NCBI GenBank assembly: GCA_026398595.1
Contig: JAPLSO010000016.1
Location: forward strand, 1-64,000
Source: Spirochaetota bacterium
GTDB lineage: Bacteria > Spirochaetota > Spirochaetia > Treponematales > Rectinemataceae
Direction of reading: 5' to 3'
DNA length: 64,000 nucleotides
Shown piece after piece: positions 43,910 to 51,795 of the stretch; position 1 is the stretch's first letter, and each line of letters begins with the position of its first letter. The translations under genes and the position numbers were made by a program. The notes under the pieces were generated by a model. That model did no database searches. It worked only from the letters and a program-made list of their open reading frames with translations, and was not told the DNA's origin.

Positions 43910-44735
43910 GCCTCGGAAAGCTCAAGAGTTCCGGGCTTTCGTCTACGAAAAGGCCGCGGTCTGCGCAAGGGACTTCCCTTGGCGGGCCACGACCGACCCC
44001 TACGCCATCCTGGTCTCCGAGCTGATGCTCCAGCAGACCCAGGCTCAGCGTGTCGTCCCCAAGTTCATCGTCTGGATGAAGCGCTTTCCGGATGCCGCGA
44101 GCCTCGCCTCGGCCACCCAGGCAGAAGTCCTCGCTCTCTGGAGCGGCCTCGGCTACAACAGGAGAGCACTCGCCCTCCACAGGGCGGCTGCCATCGTCGC
44201 AGCCCTGCCGGGAGCCGTCATTACCCCCGACGAAGTCTTTTTAAGGAGCCTTCCGGGCGTCGGCCCCTACACCTCGCGCGCCATCCTCGCCTTCGCCTTC
44301 GATCTCCCGGGAGTATTCCTCGAGACCAACATTCGGACCGTCATCCTCAAGCACTATTTCCCGGACCGCGAAGGCGTGAAGGACGGCGAACTGGAGGAGG
44401 TGGCGGCATTCATCCTGGATAAAGCTTCGCCCCGAGCCTGGTACAACGCCTTGATGGACTACGGCGCCGAGATCAAACGGATCGAGGGGAACCATTCGCG
44501 GAGGGCCGCGAGCTACGCTCGGCAGGCACCCTTTGCCTCATCCTTCAGAAGGGTGAGAGGGACGATGCTCAAGTATCTGCTGGAGCATGGATCGACGAGC
44601 CTTGACGAGATGCGGGCCTCCCTGCCGTTTTCCATGGAGTCGCTTAAAAAGGGGGCCGCCGCGCTAGTTTCGGAAGGCTTCGCAGAGTACCGCGATGCGC
44701 AGTATGGTGATTCGCTCCTGATGCTCCGAAAATGA
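43902..44735 (+). CDS. MutY-like HhH-GPD DNA glycosylase without an Fe-S cluster
   Basis: This base-excision-repair-type glycosylase of about 277 residues has DFPWRATTDPYAILVSEL and MLQQTQAQRVV as in MutY, and the helix-hairpin-helix LPGVGPYTSRAILAFAF. The catalytic position, Asp in MutY (LDGN), reads FLETNIRTV, so Asp is replaced by Glu. The four C-terminal cysteines of MutY/EndoIII are missing: ALMDYGAEIKRIEGN replaces that loop. A short winged-helix tail replaces the NUDIX-like domain. Family-length reading needs a start near 43902, where the codon is ATT overlapping the nifU stop; the first ATG (44025) lies inside the catalytic motif. Relatives are often mislabelled HesB. Confidence 0.7.
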   Translation: MPEPRKAQEFRAFVYEKAAVCARDFPWRATTDPYAILVSELMLQQTQAQRVVPKFIVWMKRFPDAASLASATQAEVLALWSGLGYNRRALALHRAAAIVAALPGAVITPDEVFLRSLPGVGPYTSRAILAFAFDLPGVFLETNIRTVILKHYFPDREGVKDGELEEVAAFILDKASPRAWYNALMDYGAEIKRIEGNHSRRAASYARQAPFASSFRRVRGTMLKYLLEHGSTSLDEMRASLPFSMESLKKGAAALVSEGFAEYRDAQYGDSLLMLRK

Positions 44736-44765
44736 AAGAAGGCGTGCCCTATGGCGCGCCTTCTT
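44736..44765 (+). terminator. Rho-independent terminator after the Fe-S operon
   Basis: AAGAAGGCG (44736-44744) pairs with CGCCTTCTT (44757-44765); the stem extends inward by four more pairs to a 4-nt loop. A T/C-rich run follows. It may serve both the plus-strand operon and convergent dacA. Confidence 0.8.
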
Positions 44766-44806
44766 CTTCCGGATTCCTTTCTGAGACGGCTCCCGCTGTC
44801 TGGAAG

Positions 44807-46063
44807 CTAGCGTTTCCCGAAGATCCCCGCGAGGAAATACCCGATGCCGTCCCATATCCGCCGGAATATCGTCCCCTTGGGCAGAGCCTGGGCGGCGACG
44901 AGGTCGATGGAACGTAGCTCCTTGCCGTCGAGGAGGTAATTGAGCTTGCCCACGACGGCGCCCTTGGCCACCGGCGCCTTGACGAAACTGGGGACCTTGA
45001 CCTCGATCTTGAGTTCGCCGGCCCTGGCTTTTGCCACGGTCACGGCGTTGGGAAGGGCGGGTACGAGGGTGAGACGGCGCGAGGCGCCGAACCAGGCCCT
45101 GGGGCTGGGCAGGGGGCCGGGGTCGAGGCTGGCGGTGACGAAGTTCTCGAATCCCCAATCGAGGAGGTTGGTGACGTCCTTCGTGCGCAGGGTCGTCCCG
45201 CTCGCCACCTTCGAGCTTGAACCGCCTAAAGTCACGACGATGAATCGGCTGTCCACGCGCTTGGCCGTCCCGGCCATGTTGTAGCCCACCTCGATGATGT
45301 AGCCGGTTTTAAGCCCGTCGGCCCCCGGGTACCTGAAGATGAGGGGGTTGCGGTTGTACTGGACGATCCGACCCTCGGGGACGAAGCCAGGAGCCTCGTG
45401 CTCTGCCCTCGGAAAGTCGATGGACTTGACCGAATGAAGTTCGGCCAGGGATTGAGGGTGGAGTTCGAGGTATTTCTTGCAGAAGAGGACGAACTGCCGA
45501 GCCGTGACGAAGTTGAGTTCGGAGATGCCCGAGGGTTCGACAAAGGTCATGGCGTCGAAGCCCATGACCTTGACCTCCTGGTTCATCCGTACGGTGAAGG
45601 CATCGTTCGAACCCGAGATCCGCCGCGCGAGGGCATAGGCGGCGTCGTTGCCGGAGACAACGGCCGCCCCGAGCATGAGGTCACGGACGCTCACCTTCAT
45701 CCCTGGGCGGAGATACATGAGCGAGGAACCGTAGGGAATCCTGGGCGAGCAGTCGTCCTTGTCGATCGTCACCAGTTCCTCGGGCTTCAACCGTCCAGCT
45801 TGTATCTCTTCGTATACAATATGAAGCGTAACGAGCTTGGTTAGGCTTGCCGGGGGAAGGGAGAGGTCGGGATTCTTGGCGTAGAGGAGGGTTCCCGTGG
45901 TCGAGTCGATGATAACGGCAGAGCGGGCGTTGACCGCCGGAGCCCGGCTGACGCCGCCTTCGGCTGCAGCCGGCGCGAAGGCCGCAAAGGCCAGGATTGA
46001 AGCCAGAAAGGCGGGAACAAGCCTTGGCCTCTTTTGTTTTCCGAGAATGTTGAGGTATGGCAT
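44807..46063 (-). CDS. dacA: D-alanyl-D-alanine carboxypeptidase (PBP5/DacA type)
   Basis: This 418-residue low-molecular-mass penicillin-binding protein trims the terminal D-Ala of periplasmic peptidoglycan. A signal peptide ends near APAAAEGG. The SxxK motif is in PPASLTKLV, SxN in VVSGNDAAY and KTG in DGLKTGY. A C-terminal beta-rich domain (LKIEVKVPSFVKAPVAKG) and a final amphipathic/hydrophobic segment probably attach it to the membrane. The ATG lies 4 nt after the asnS stop with no Shine-Dalgarno sequence, so expression may depend on coupling. Confidence 0.92.
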   Translation of the reverse strand: MPYLNILGKQKRPRLVPAFLASILAFAAFAPAAAEGGVSRAPAVNARSAVIIDSTTGTLLYAKNPDLSLPPASLTKLVTLHIVYEEIQAGRLKPEELVTIDKDDCSPRIPYGSSLMYLRPGMKVSVRDLMLGAAVVSGNDAAYALARRISGSNDAFTVRMNQEVKVMGFDAMTFVEPSGISELNFVTARQFVLFCKKYLELHPQSLAELHSVKSIDFPRAEHEAPGFVPEGRIVQYNRNPLIFRYPGADGLKTGYIIEVGYNMAGTAKRVDSRFIVVTLGGSSSKVASGTTLRTKDVTNLLDWGFENFVTASLDPGPLPSPRAWFGASRRLTLVPALPNAVTVAKARAGELKIEVKVPSFVKAPVAKGAVVGKLNYLLDGKELRSIDLVAAQALPKGTIFRRIWDGIGYFLAGIFGKR

Positions 46064-46067
46064 AGGT

Positions 46068-47453
46068 TCAGAAATCCGCGAGCCTGGGCGCCCTGGGGAA
46101 GGGGATGACGTCCCGGATGTTGGTCATGCCCGTGACATAGAGCAGCAAACGCTCGAAGCCCAGACCGAAACCGGCGTGGGGGGTCGAGCCGAATCGCCTC
46201 AGGTCCAGGTACCACCAGTAATTGTCCTTGTTGAGTCCGAGCTCCTCGATGCGCTTTTCGAGGAGATCGAGGCGCCACTCGCGCTCCGAGCCCCCGATGA
46301 TCTCGCCGAAACGGGGCACCAGGACATCCATGGCCGCCACGGTCTTTTCGTCCGGGTTCTGCTTCATGTAGAAGGCCTTGATCTCCTTCGGATAGTCGGT
46401 GACCACCAGGGGACCGCCCACGACCTTCTCGGTGAGGAATTTCTCGTGTTCGCTCTGGAGGTCGCAGCCCCAGTAGGGTTCGAACTCGAACTCCGCCTTG
46501 TGCTTCTCGAGCTCGGCCACGGCTTCGGTGTAGGTCATCCGCGAGAATGAATCTGAAACTACCTTGGAGAGGGAAGCAACGAGACCCGGCTGGATGCGCG
46601 CGTCGAAGAAGGCCAGGTCCTCGGCGCAATCGGCCAGGGCCGTCTTCACGAGGTACTGGATGAAGTCCTTGGCGAGGGTGATGTTGTCCTCGAGTTCGGC
46701 GAAGGCGATCTCGGGTTCGATCATCCAGAACTCGGAGAGATGCCGTGTGGTGTTGGAGTTCTCGGCCCTGAAGGTCGGCCCGAAGGTATAGACGCGGCCC
46801 AGCGCCTCGCAGTAGGTCTCGACGTTGAGCTGTCCGGACACGGTCAGGAAGGAAGGTTTGCCGAAGAAATCCTTGTCGTAGTCGACGATCCCCGTCTTGG
46901 CCACGCGCTCCAGGTCGAGGGTTGTCACCTGGAACATGGCGCCGGCTCCTTCGGCGTCGGAGGCCGTGATGAGCGGTGTGTGGACGTAGAAGAAGCCTCG
47001 CTCCTGAAAGAACTGGTGGACGGCGAAGGCCATCCTGTTCCTCACCCGGGCGATGGCGCCGAAGGTGTTCGTTCTGGGCCTGAGATGCGAGATCTCCCGC
47101 AGGAATTCGAGGGAATGGGCCTTCTTCTGCAGGGGATAGGTATCGGGAGGAGCCTCGCCGATCACCCGCAGGGATTTGGCCTTGACCTCGGCCTTCTGTC
47201 CCGATCCCGGCGAGGCGATGAGGATGCCTTCCACGGCAACGCTCGCACCTGTGGTCGCCTTTTCGAGGGCTTCTGCCTCCGAGCCCGAACTCTCCTGGTC
47301 GAAGACGCACTGCATATTGGTCATGGACGAGCCATCGTTTACTTCGACGAAGGTCGCCGATTTGGTCTGTCGTTTCGTCCGTACCCAGCCCTTGACCATG
47401 ACGTTCTGGCCTTCGGGCACCGTGGACAGAAATTCCTTGACGGTAGGGATCAT
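46068..47453 (-). CDS. asnS: Asparaginyl-tRNA synthetase
   Basis: This 461-residue class IIb synthetase charges tRNA-Asn. The N-terminal OB-fold is KGWVRTKRQTKSATFVEVND. Motif 2 lies at FGPTFRAENSNTTRHLSEFW, with the Asn-specific context IEPEIAF. Motif 3 is GFGLGFERLLLYVTGM, and FPRAP ends the chain. The ATG has GGGAGGGG upstream. It heads a two-gene unit with dacA. Clear identification. Confidence 0.96.
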   Translation of the reverse strand: MIPTVKEFLSTVPEGQNVMVKGWVRTKRQTKSATFVEVNDGSSMTNMQCVFDQESSGSEAEALEKATTGASVAVEGILIASPGSGQKAEVKAKSLRVIGEAPPDTYPLQKKAHSLEFLREISHLRPRTNTFGAIARVRNRMAFAVHQFFQERGFFYVHTPLITASDAEGAGAMFQVTTLDLERVAKTGIVDYDKDFFGKPSFLTVSGQLNVETYCEALGRVYTFGPTFRAENSNTTRHLSEFWMIEPEIAFAELEDNITLAKDFIQYLVKTALADCAEDLAFFDARIQPGLVASLSKVVSDSFSRMTYTEAVAELEKHKAEFEFEPYWGCDLQSEHEKFLTEKVVGGPLVVTDYPKEIKAFYMKQNPDEKTVAAMDVLVPRFGEIIGGSEREWRLDLLEKRIEELGLNKDNYWWYLDLRRFGSTPHAGFGLGFERLLLYVTGMTNIRDVIPFPRAPRLADF

Positions 47454-47613
47454 CGTCCCCTCCCTAAGTTTGGATAGTATTGCGGTCTATGATAGCGCTT
47501 TCGCGTACGGAGAATCTACACCGGCAGGCCCTTTTCGATGGCCTCTGTTGTCGCGATCCTCCCCTCGGTAGTACACTTGAGGACAAGAAATCAATCGTGA
47601 CGGTGGCAGAAGC

Positions 47614-48096
47614 GTGAGATACAGCATTCCTATCGCGTATATTCTCTGGGCCATATCGGGCGGCGGCGCCCTGGGCCTCCACAGGTTCTACCTGGGCAAG
47701 GCTGGCACAGGCTTTCTCTGGCTCGTCACGGGAGGCTTGTTCGGCTTCGGCTCCATCTACGATGTCATAACCCTTCCGCGACAGGTGCGCGAGGCCAACC
47801 TCAGGTACGAAGCCGAACTGGCCATCGAGTCCGGTTCCTATCGTCCGGGCGTCTCCTACAGAAATTCCGATTCCCCCGAGAAGACCATTCTCAGGCTGGC
47901 CAGGAAGAACGGCGGCGCCGTGACCCCGGGCGAAGTGGCCATCGAGAGCGACGTCTCAGTCGACCAGGCCAGGAAGGAGCTGGACCGCCTCGCGAGCTCG
48001 GGCATGGCCGAGCTCAAGGTGAGGGAGTCCGGCGTCATCGTTTACTATTTCCCCGAGTTCTCGAGGGAGAAATCCGACTACGTCGACCTAGGCTAA
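47614..48096 (+). CDS. TM2-domain membrane protein with C-terminal winged-helix-like domain
   Basis: This 160-residue protein begins with a TM2 domain ([19 protein letters not shown] to [12 protein letters not shown]): two membrane helices joined by a short loop with the conserved HRFYLG. A soluble C-terminal part of about 75 residues follows ([20 protein letters not shown] to [10 protein letters not shown]) and has the pattern of a winged-helix domain. The start is GTG. The combination suggests a membrane-tethered regulator or sensor; function unknown. Confidence 0.75.
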   Translation: MRYSIPIAYILWAISGGGALGLHRFYLGKAGTGFLWLVTGGLFGFGSIYDVITLPRQVREANLRYEAELAIESGSYRPGVSYRNSDSPEKTILRLARKNGGAVTPGEVAIESDVSVDQARKELDRLASSGMAELKVRESGVIVYYFPEFSREKSDYVDLG

Positions 48097-48102
48097 AAAA
48101 CG

Positions 48103-48122
48103 ACGGCCTACCTGGTCGCCGT
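48103..48122. terminator. Weak hairpin between convergent genes
   Basis: ACGGC (48103-48107) pairs with GCCGT (48118-48122), preceded by a run of A and followed by TAAAAATTT. It may end transcription of both neighbours. The stem is short. Confidence 0.3.
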
Positions 48123-48152
48123 TAAAAATTTGACACAAAGCGCCCTTTCCCT

Positions 48153-49145
48153 TTAGCTTCCCGCGTAGAGTACGACGTCCCTGGTGCCGCCCGAGATGTG
48201 GGGTAGCAGGTCCATGTCAGCCCATTTATGATAATTTGTGCTATTCCAATTCAACTTAATCTGGGCTTTTGCGTAGACATATGCCTCGTCTATTGTCACA
48301 ACTCCGTCCTTGTTCGCGTCACCTTTCAATAATAGGCTATTCGAAGAGCTCGGCTCGCCAGCTTGAAGTAGAAAATAGGTGAAAACTCCATTATCAAGTG
48401 AAAAGCCTAATGTCCCATCGTCATCATACGAGGATTCCTCCGATCCTGAGGCAGAGAGGACTTGGACCTCCTTGCTGCCAAAGTTCGTTACATTCGCGGC
48501 CAGCATGGTGTTGAGCTTGGAGAGGGCGGCCGCGATCAGGCCCGTGTCCGAGGTTGTGTTGCCCATCTGGCTATAGTCGGCCGGTGCGGTGTCCACGGCC
48601 ACGTCGCTCGTCACGAAGCCTCCGGAATCGCAGGAGTCGAGGATCAGCAGTCTGTTCTTGGCGGGCACGGCCGTCATCCATAACGTCAGCGTCGCGGGCG
48701 TGATCCATTTTGCGATATTGCTGCCGTAATTACTCCCCGGATCTACGACGATACCGTCGTAGGGAACGATGTAGGTGTAGTCACTGTCGGTGGCGCCGTG
48801 GCCCGAGAAATAGACGAGGATAGTGGCGTTCGGGTCGGCGGAGAGGGATGCGACCGCAGACTCTATGGCTGCGTAGGTTGGACTGCCGTCGGTGGCTATG
48901 GATAGATCGTTCGTGGAGATCAGCCGCTTCGTGACGGTCCAGCCCTGGGTCGAAAGCAGGTCGGCCATGTCCCTGGCGTCGTCATCCGGAAATTGGAGGT
49001 CCTTGTAGTCAGTCGGGTAATCCTGGACCCCGATGACGAGGGCGTAGCGGTTCGCGGGCGTCGTCGGGATCGATGCGAGCTGGCAGGAGGCGAGGAGGGC
49101 GGCCAGGGCGAAAACGGCCGCGGCTATGCAGGAGCTGTGCTTCAT
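48153..49145 (-). CDS. Caspase-like (metacaspase) lipoprotein with an EF-hand loop
   Basis: This 330-residue protein has a lipobox LLASC with Cys21 as the lipidated residue. The caspase p20-like domain starts ALVIGVQDYP, with His116 in VYFSGHGA and Cys172 in LILDSCDSGGF. Near the C-terminus, residues 276-287 form a perfect EF-hand-type loop (DANKDGVVTIDE) with Asp/Asn/Asp/Gly/Glu in the calcium-ligand positions. Calcium-dependent activation is known for metacaspases, usually through a separate site, so this could tie protease activity to outside calcium. The 3' half (about 48230-48450) has lower GC. The start overlaps the upstream gene by 4 nt. Confidence 0.82.
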   Translation of the reverse strand: MKHSSCIAAAVFALAALLASCQLASIPTTPANRYALVIGVQDYPTDYKDLQFPDDDARDMADLLSTQGWTVTKRLISTNDLSIATDGSPTYAAIESAVASLSADPNATILVYFSGHGATDSDYTYIVPYDGIVVDPGSNYGSNIAKWITPATLTLWMTAVPAKNRLLILDSCDSGGFVTSDVAVDTAPADYSQMGNTTSDTGLIAAALSKLNTMLAANVTNFGSKEVQVLSASGSEESSYDDDGTLGFSLDNGVFTYFLLQAGEPSSSNSLLLKGDANKDGVVTIDEAYVYAKAQIKLNWNSTNYHKWADMDLLPHISGGTRDVVLYAGS

Positions 49146-49813
49146 TTCTTCTTCGCCTCGGGGAGCTGGACGCTGATTCCCGCCTCGAGGCCGGCCGACA
49201 GGGTTCGGGCCGTCCCCCTGAACATATACTCGATCGGCAGGCCCAGGATGGCGCCGAACTTGAGGTTCGAGATTCGGAAGGGGAAGAGACAGCGGAGCTC
49301 GCCGACGATGGAGGGGTAGGCCGTGACGGAGCTCAAGGAGGTGTAACGCGCCGCGGTCAAGGCTCCGCCCGCGAGGATTTCGGCCTCGACGGGGCTCAGG
49401 AGGAAACGCCAGCCCGAAAGGGCGGCGAACTTGAGGCCCCAGAAGCCCCGGTATCTGAAGAGGGAGGAATCCCAGGCCGAATCGCCTACGTTGAGGTAGT
49501 CGAGCTCCACCCGCAGGGGTATGCCGATAGTCACCGCATACTCGGCGCCGAGGCCTAAGTCCCAGCCATAGGCAGCAAGGAGATTGCAGTCGAAGCTATG
49601 ACTCGGGACGGCGGCGGCGTTTCCCGAGAGGTCGACCCGCCACCGAGAGGAATCGGCGAGGCCTTGGGGCGAGGAAGAGACTGGCGTGGCTTGGGCGAGG
49701 GCCAACAAGGTCCACAGAGCGGCCGCGGCGAGGGCGAGCCGTGCAGTTGCTGGCTTGCGCAGGATATTCCTCCTCTCGTTCTTCTTCTTTACGATAAAAT
49801 CGAGTAGATTCAC
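49142..49813 (-). CDS. Probable outer-membrane beta-barrel protein
   Basis: This protein of about 223 residues has a hydrophobic signal region (ARLALAAAALWTLLALAQA). Alternating strands with many Gly, Tyr, Trp and Phe follow (AAYGWDLGLGAEYAVTIGIP; FRYRGFWGLKFAALSGWRF). The annotated start is GTG 49813. A CTG at about 49759, preceded by GAGAGGAGG, would give a tidier signal peptide and is an alternative. Its stop overlaps the caspase-like gene start (ATGA), so the two are coexpressed. No named family recognised. Confidence 0.65.
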   Translation of the reverse strand: MNLLDFIVKKKNERRNILRKPATARLALAAAALWTLLALAQATPVSSSPQGLADSSRWRVDLSGNAAAVPSHSFDCNLLAAYGWDLGLGAEYAVTIGIPLRVELDYLNVGDSAWDSSLFRYRGFWGLKFAALSGWRFLLSPVEAEILAGGALTAARYTSLSSVTAYPSIVGELRCLFPFRISNLKFGAILGLPIEYMFRGTARTLSAGLEAGISVQLPEAKKK

Positions 49814-49825
49814 TAAGGGTTACAG

Positions 49826-50242
49826 ATGTTCAACAGATGTGACAAGGGATTTCCGGGAAAAAAGCGGCAGGATGGCCCCAAAAAGGTCTATCTTCCTCTG
49901 TTCGCCCTTCTCGGCCTCACCATCGCCTTTATCCTCCCGCTCTCCTGCTCGAGAGGCTATTCCCGCTACCTGAAGCTACCACTGGGCTGGGCCCTCGTGT
50001 CTACAGCCTACGCCCGGCTCAAGGTTTCGCCCGACCTGGCGTCGACCGACGCCGGCGCCTTGAGGGGGGGGACCATCTTCAGCTGCAGGCAGCGGCGCAT
50101 CGATCCTATGGGCTCCGAGGCAGGGGGATTCTGGTACGAATACTCCGAGGGCGGTCTATCGGGCTGGGTGAAGGACAGGGATCTCGTAATCTTCGCTTCG
50201 GAGGAGCTTGCCAAGGCCTCTCTCGCGGCAGTCAAACCCTAG
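49826..50242 (+). CDS. SH3-like domain lipoprotein
   Basis: This 138-residue protein has a basic N-terminus and a hydrophobic signal with lipobox (FILPLSC). The mature part of about 95 residues, WALVSTAYARLKVSPDLAST to GGLSGWVKDRDLVIF, has the spacing of a bacterial SH3 (SH3b) domain. Such domains often bind cell-wall peptides or act as modules in envelope proteins. It is divergent from the preceding gene with only 12 nt between starts. The DUF445 gene follows after 11 nt. Confidence 0.65.
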   Translation: MFNRCDKGFPGKKRQDGPKKVYLPLFALLGLTIAFILPLSCSRGYSRYLKLPLGWALVSTAYARLKVSPDLASTDAGALRGGTIFSCRQRRIDPMGSEAGGFWYEYSEGGLSGWVKDRDLVIFASEELAKASLAAVKP

Positions 50243-50253
50243 GGAAGGTGTTC

Positions 50254-51792
50254 ATGGAATTTTTCAGGACCTGGATCGTACCGCCCCTCGTGGGCGCCAT
50301 CATCGGCTATTTTACCAACTGGCTGGCTATCAAGATGCTCTTCAGGCCTCTTGAGCCCATCTATGTCGGCCGTTTCAAGCTTCCCTTCACCCCTGGCATA
50401 CTCCCGGCCGAGCGGGCGCGCCTCTCCGAGTCGGTGGGTGAGACTGTGTCGACCGAGCTTCTTTCGGCGGAAGTGTTTCGCTCGAGGCTGGCCGACGAGA
50501 ATCTGCGCTCCAAGGTGGAGGAGGCTATCGTCTCGATTCTCAAGACCATCCTTGAAAAGCCGGTTTCGCCCGCCCTGAGGGACTTGGGGAGGGACGGGGC
50601 GAGGGAGAATGGGGCCGAAGCTGTCCCCGCCGATCCCGCGGCACTTCTCTCGGCCTCCCTTGCGCATCTTCTCGCCTCGCCTGAGTTCAGGGACTCCCTT
50701 GCCGTAGCCTCGAGAAAGGCCGCAGAGGAATTCAGCCAAGCGCGGCTGGGCGAGGTCCTTTCCCCCGACAAATTCAGACAGGTTGTGGCCGACTATGCCC
50801 GCCGCCTCGGCGAGAAGGAAGGGCAGGACAGAGCCGAAGGCCTGGCCGACAAGCTAGCCGAACTCCTGGGCTCCTCGGCCGATCCCCTCTTTTCGGCCAA
50901 GGCTCTCGCTCCCCTCGTCGAACTGACGGCCACTTCCCTTTACACAGCCGTACTCCCCGTCGTCGAGCGACTCCTCGAGAGTCCCGAAATCTCAGCCGAG
51001 CTCCAAGCGTCGGCAATGAGCGTCGTCCGAGGAGCGATCGGGCGGCTCAAACCCGTCCAGCGCCTCATCGTGGGCGTGGCCAGCTACGAGAAGACCTTCG
51101 AGGAGACCATGCCCGATACGGTGGCCGATCTCACGCGATCGGCTGTGGCTCTGCTCAGAAAGCCCGAAACCTCGGCCCGTGTCCTCTCCTCAACCCTCGA
51201 CTATCTGAAGGCGAACAGGGAGGGAACAACCGGCAAAGGCCTGGGCATCTTCCCCAGTGAGGCGTTCAAGCCAGCCTTAAGAACCTTCCTTGCCGAGACA
51301 GCCGCCGAGGGAGGGGATTTTTCGGAACGTCTCGGAAGACGGTATGAGGCCCTCGCCGAGCGTCGCATCGGGGATCTGGCTCCCGGTCTTCCCGCGGCGA
51401 TTGCGGGTCGAACAGCCGACTTTCTGGTCCCCTCGCCCCTGGGAAGGGCAGCCCTGGGAAGGGGAGTGTCGGCCTTCCTTGCGGCCTATGCCGACAATCT
51501 CGAAGGCCGATCGATAGGGCAAGTCCTGGGTCTCGAAGGGGATGCGACGAAACGGATCGCCGCCGCCCTTGCCCGTGGCGTGACGAAGGCCCTCGCTTCA
51601 CAGGCGGAAAAACTCATCGAGGCGCTGGATATCCAATCGATGGTGGTCGACAAACTCAACAGCCTCAAGATGCTCGAAGTGGAGCAGCTCATCCTCAAGG
51701 TGGTCAACGAGGAACTCAACTGGATAACGATTCTGGGAGGAATTCTAGGCGCCGTCATCGGGATATTCCAGAGTCTTATCTCGCTGCTATGA
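50254..51792 (+). CDS. DUF445 family membrane protein
   Basis: This protein of about 512 residues has an N-terminal membrane segment and the family signature VGAIIGYFTNWLAIKMLFRP, then LPFTPGILPAERARLSESVG. Long helical, amphipathic regions follow, and a C-terminal membrane helix closes it (ITILGGILGAVIGIFQSLISLL). DUF445 proteins (YheB/YjiN-like) are widespread inner-membrane proteins of unknown function. I choose the ATG at 50254 with GGGAAGG upstream, rather than the GTG two codons earlier. Confidence 0.85.
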   Translation: MEFFRTWIVPPLVGAIIGYFTNWLAIKMLFRPLEPIYVGRFKLPFTPGILPAERARLSESVGETVSTELLSAEVFRSRLADENLRSKVEEAIVSILKTILEKPVSPALRDLGRDGARENGAEAVPADPAALLSASLAHLLASPEFRDSLAVASRKAAEEFSQARLGEVLSPDKFRQVVADYARRLGEKEGQDRAEGLADKLAELLGSSADPLFSAKALAPLVELTATSLYTAVLPVVERLLESPEISAELQASAMSVVRGAIGRLKPVQRLIVGVASYEKTFEETMPDTVADLTRSAVALLRKPETSARVLSSTLDYLKANREGTTGKGLGIFPSEAFKPALRTFLAETAAEGGDFSERLGRRYEALAERRIGDLAPGLPAAIAGRTADFLVPSPLGRAALGRGVSAFLAAYADNLEGRSIGQVLGLEGDATKRIAAALARGVTKALASQAEKLIEALDIQSMVVDKLNSLKMLEVEQLILKVVNEELNWITILGGILGAVIGIFQSLISLL

Positions 51793-51795
51793 AGT

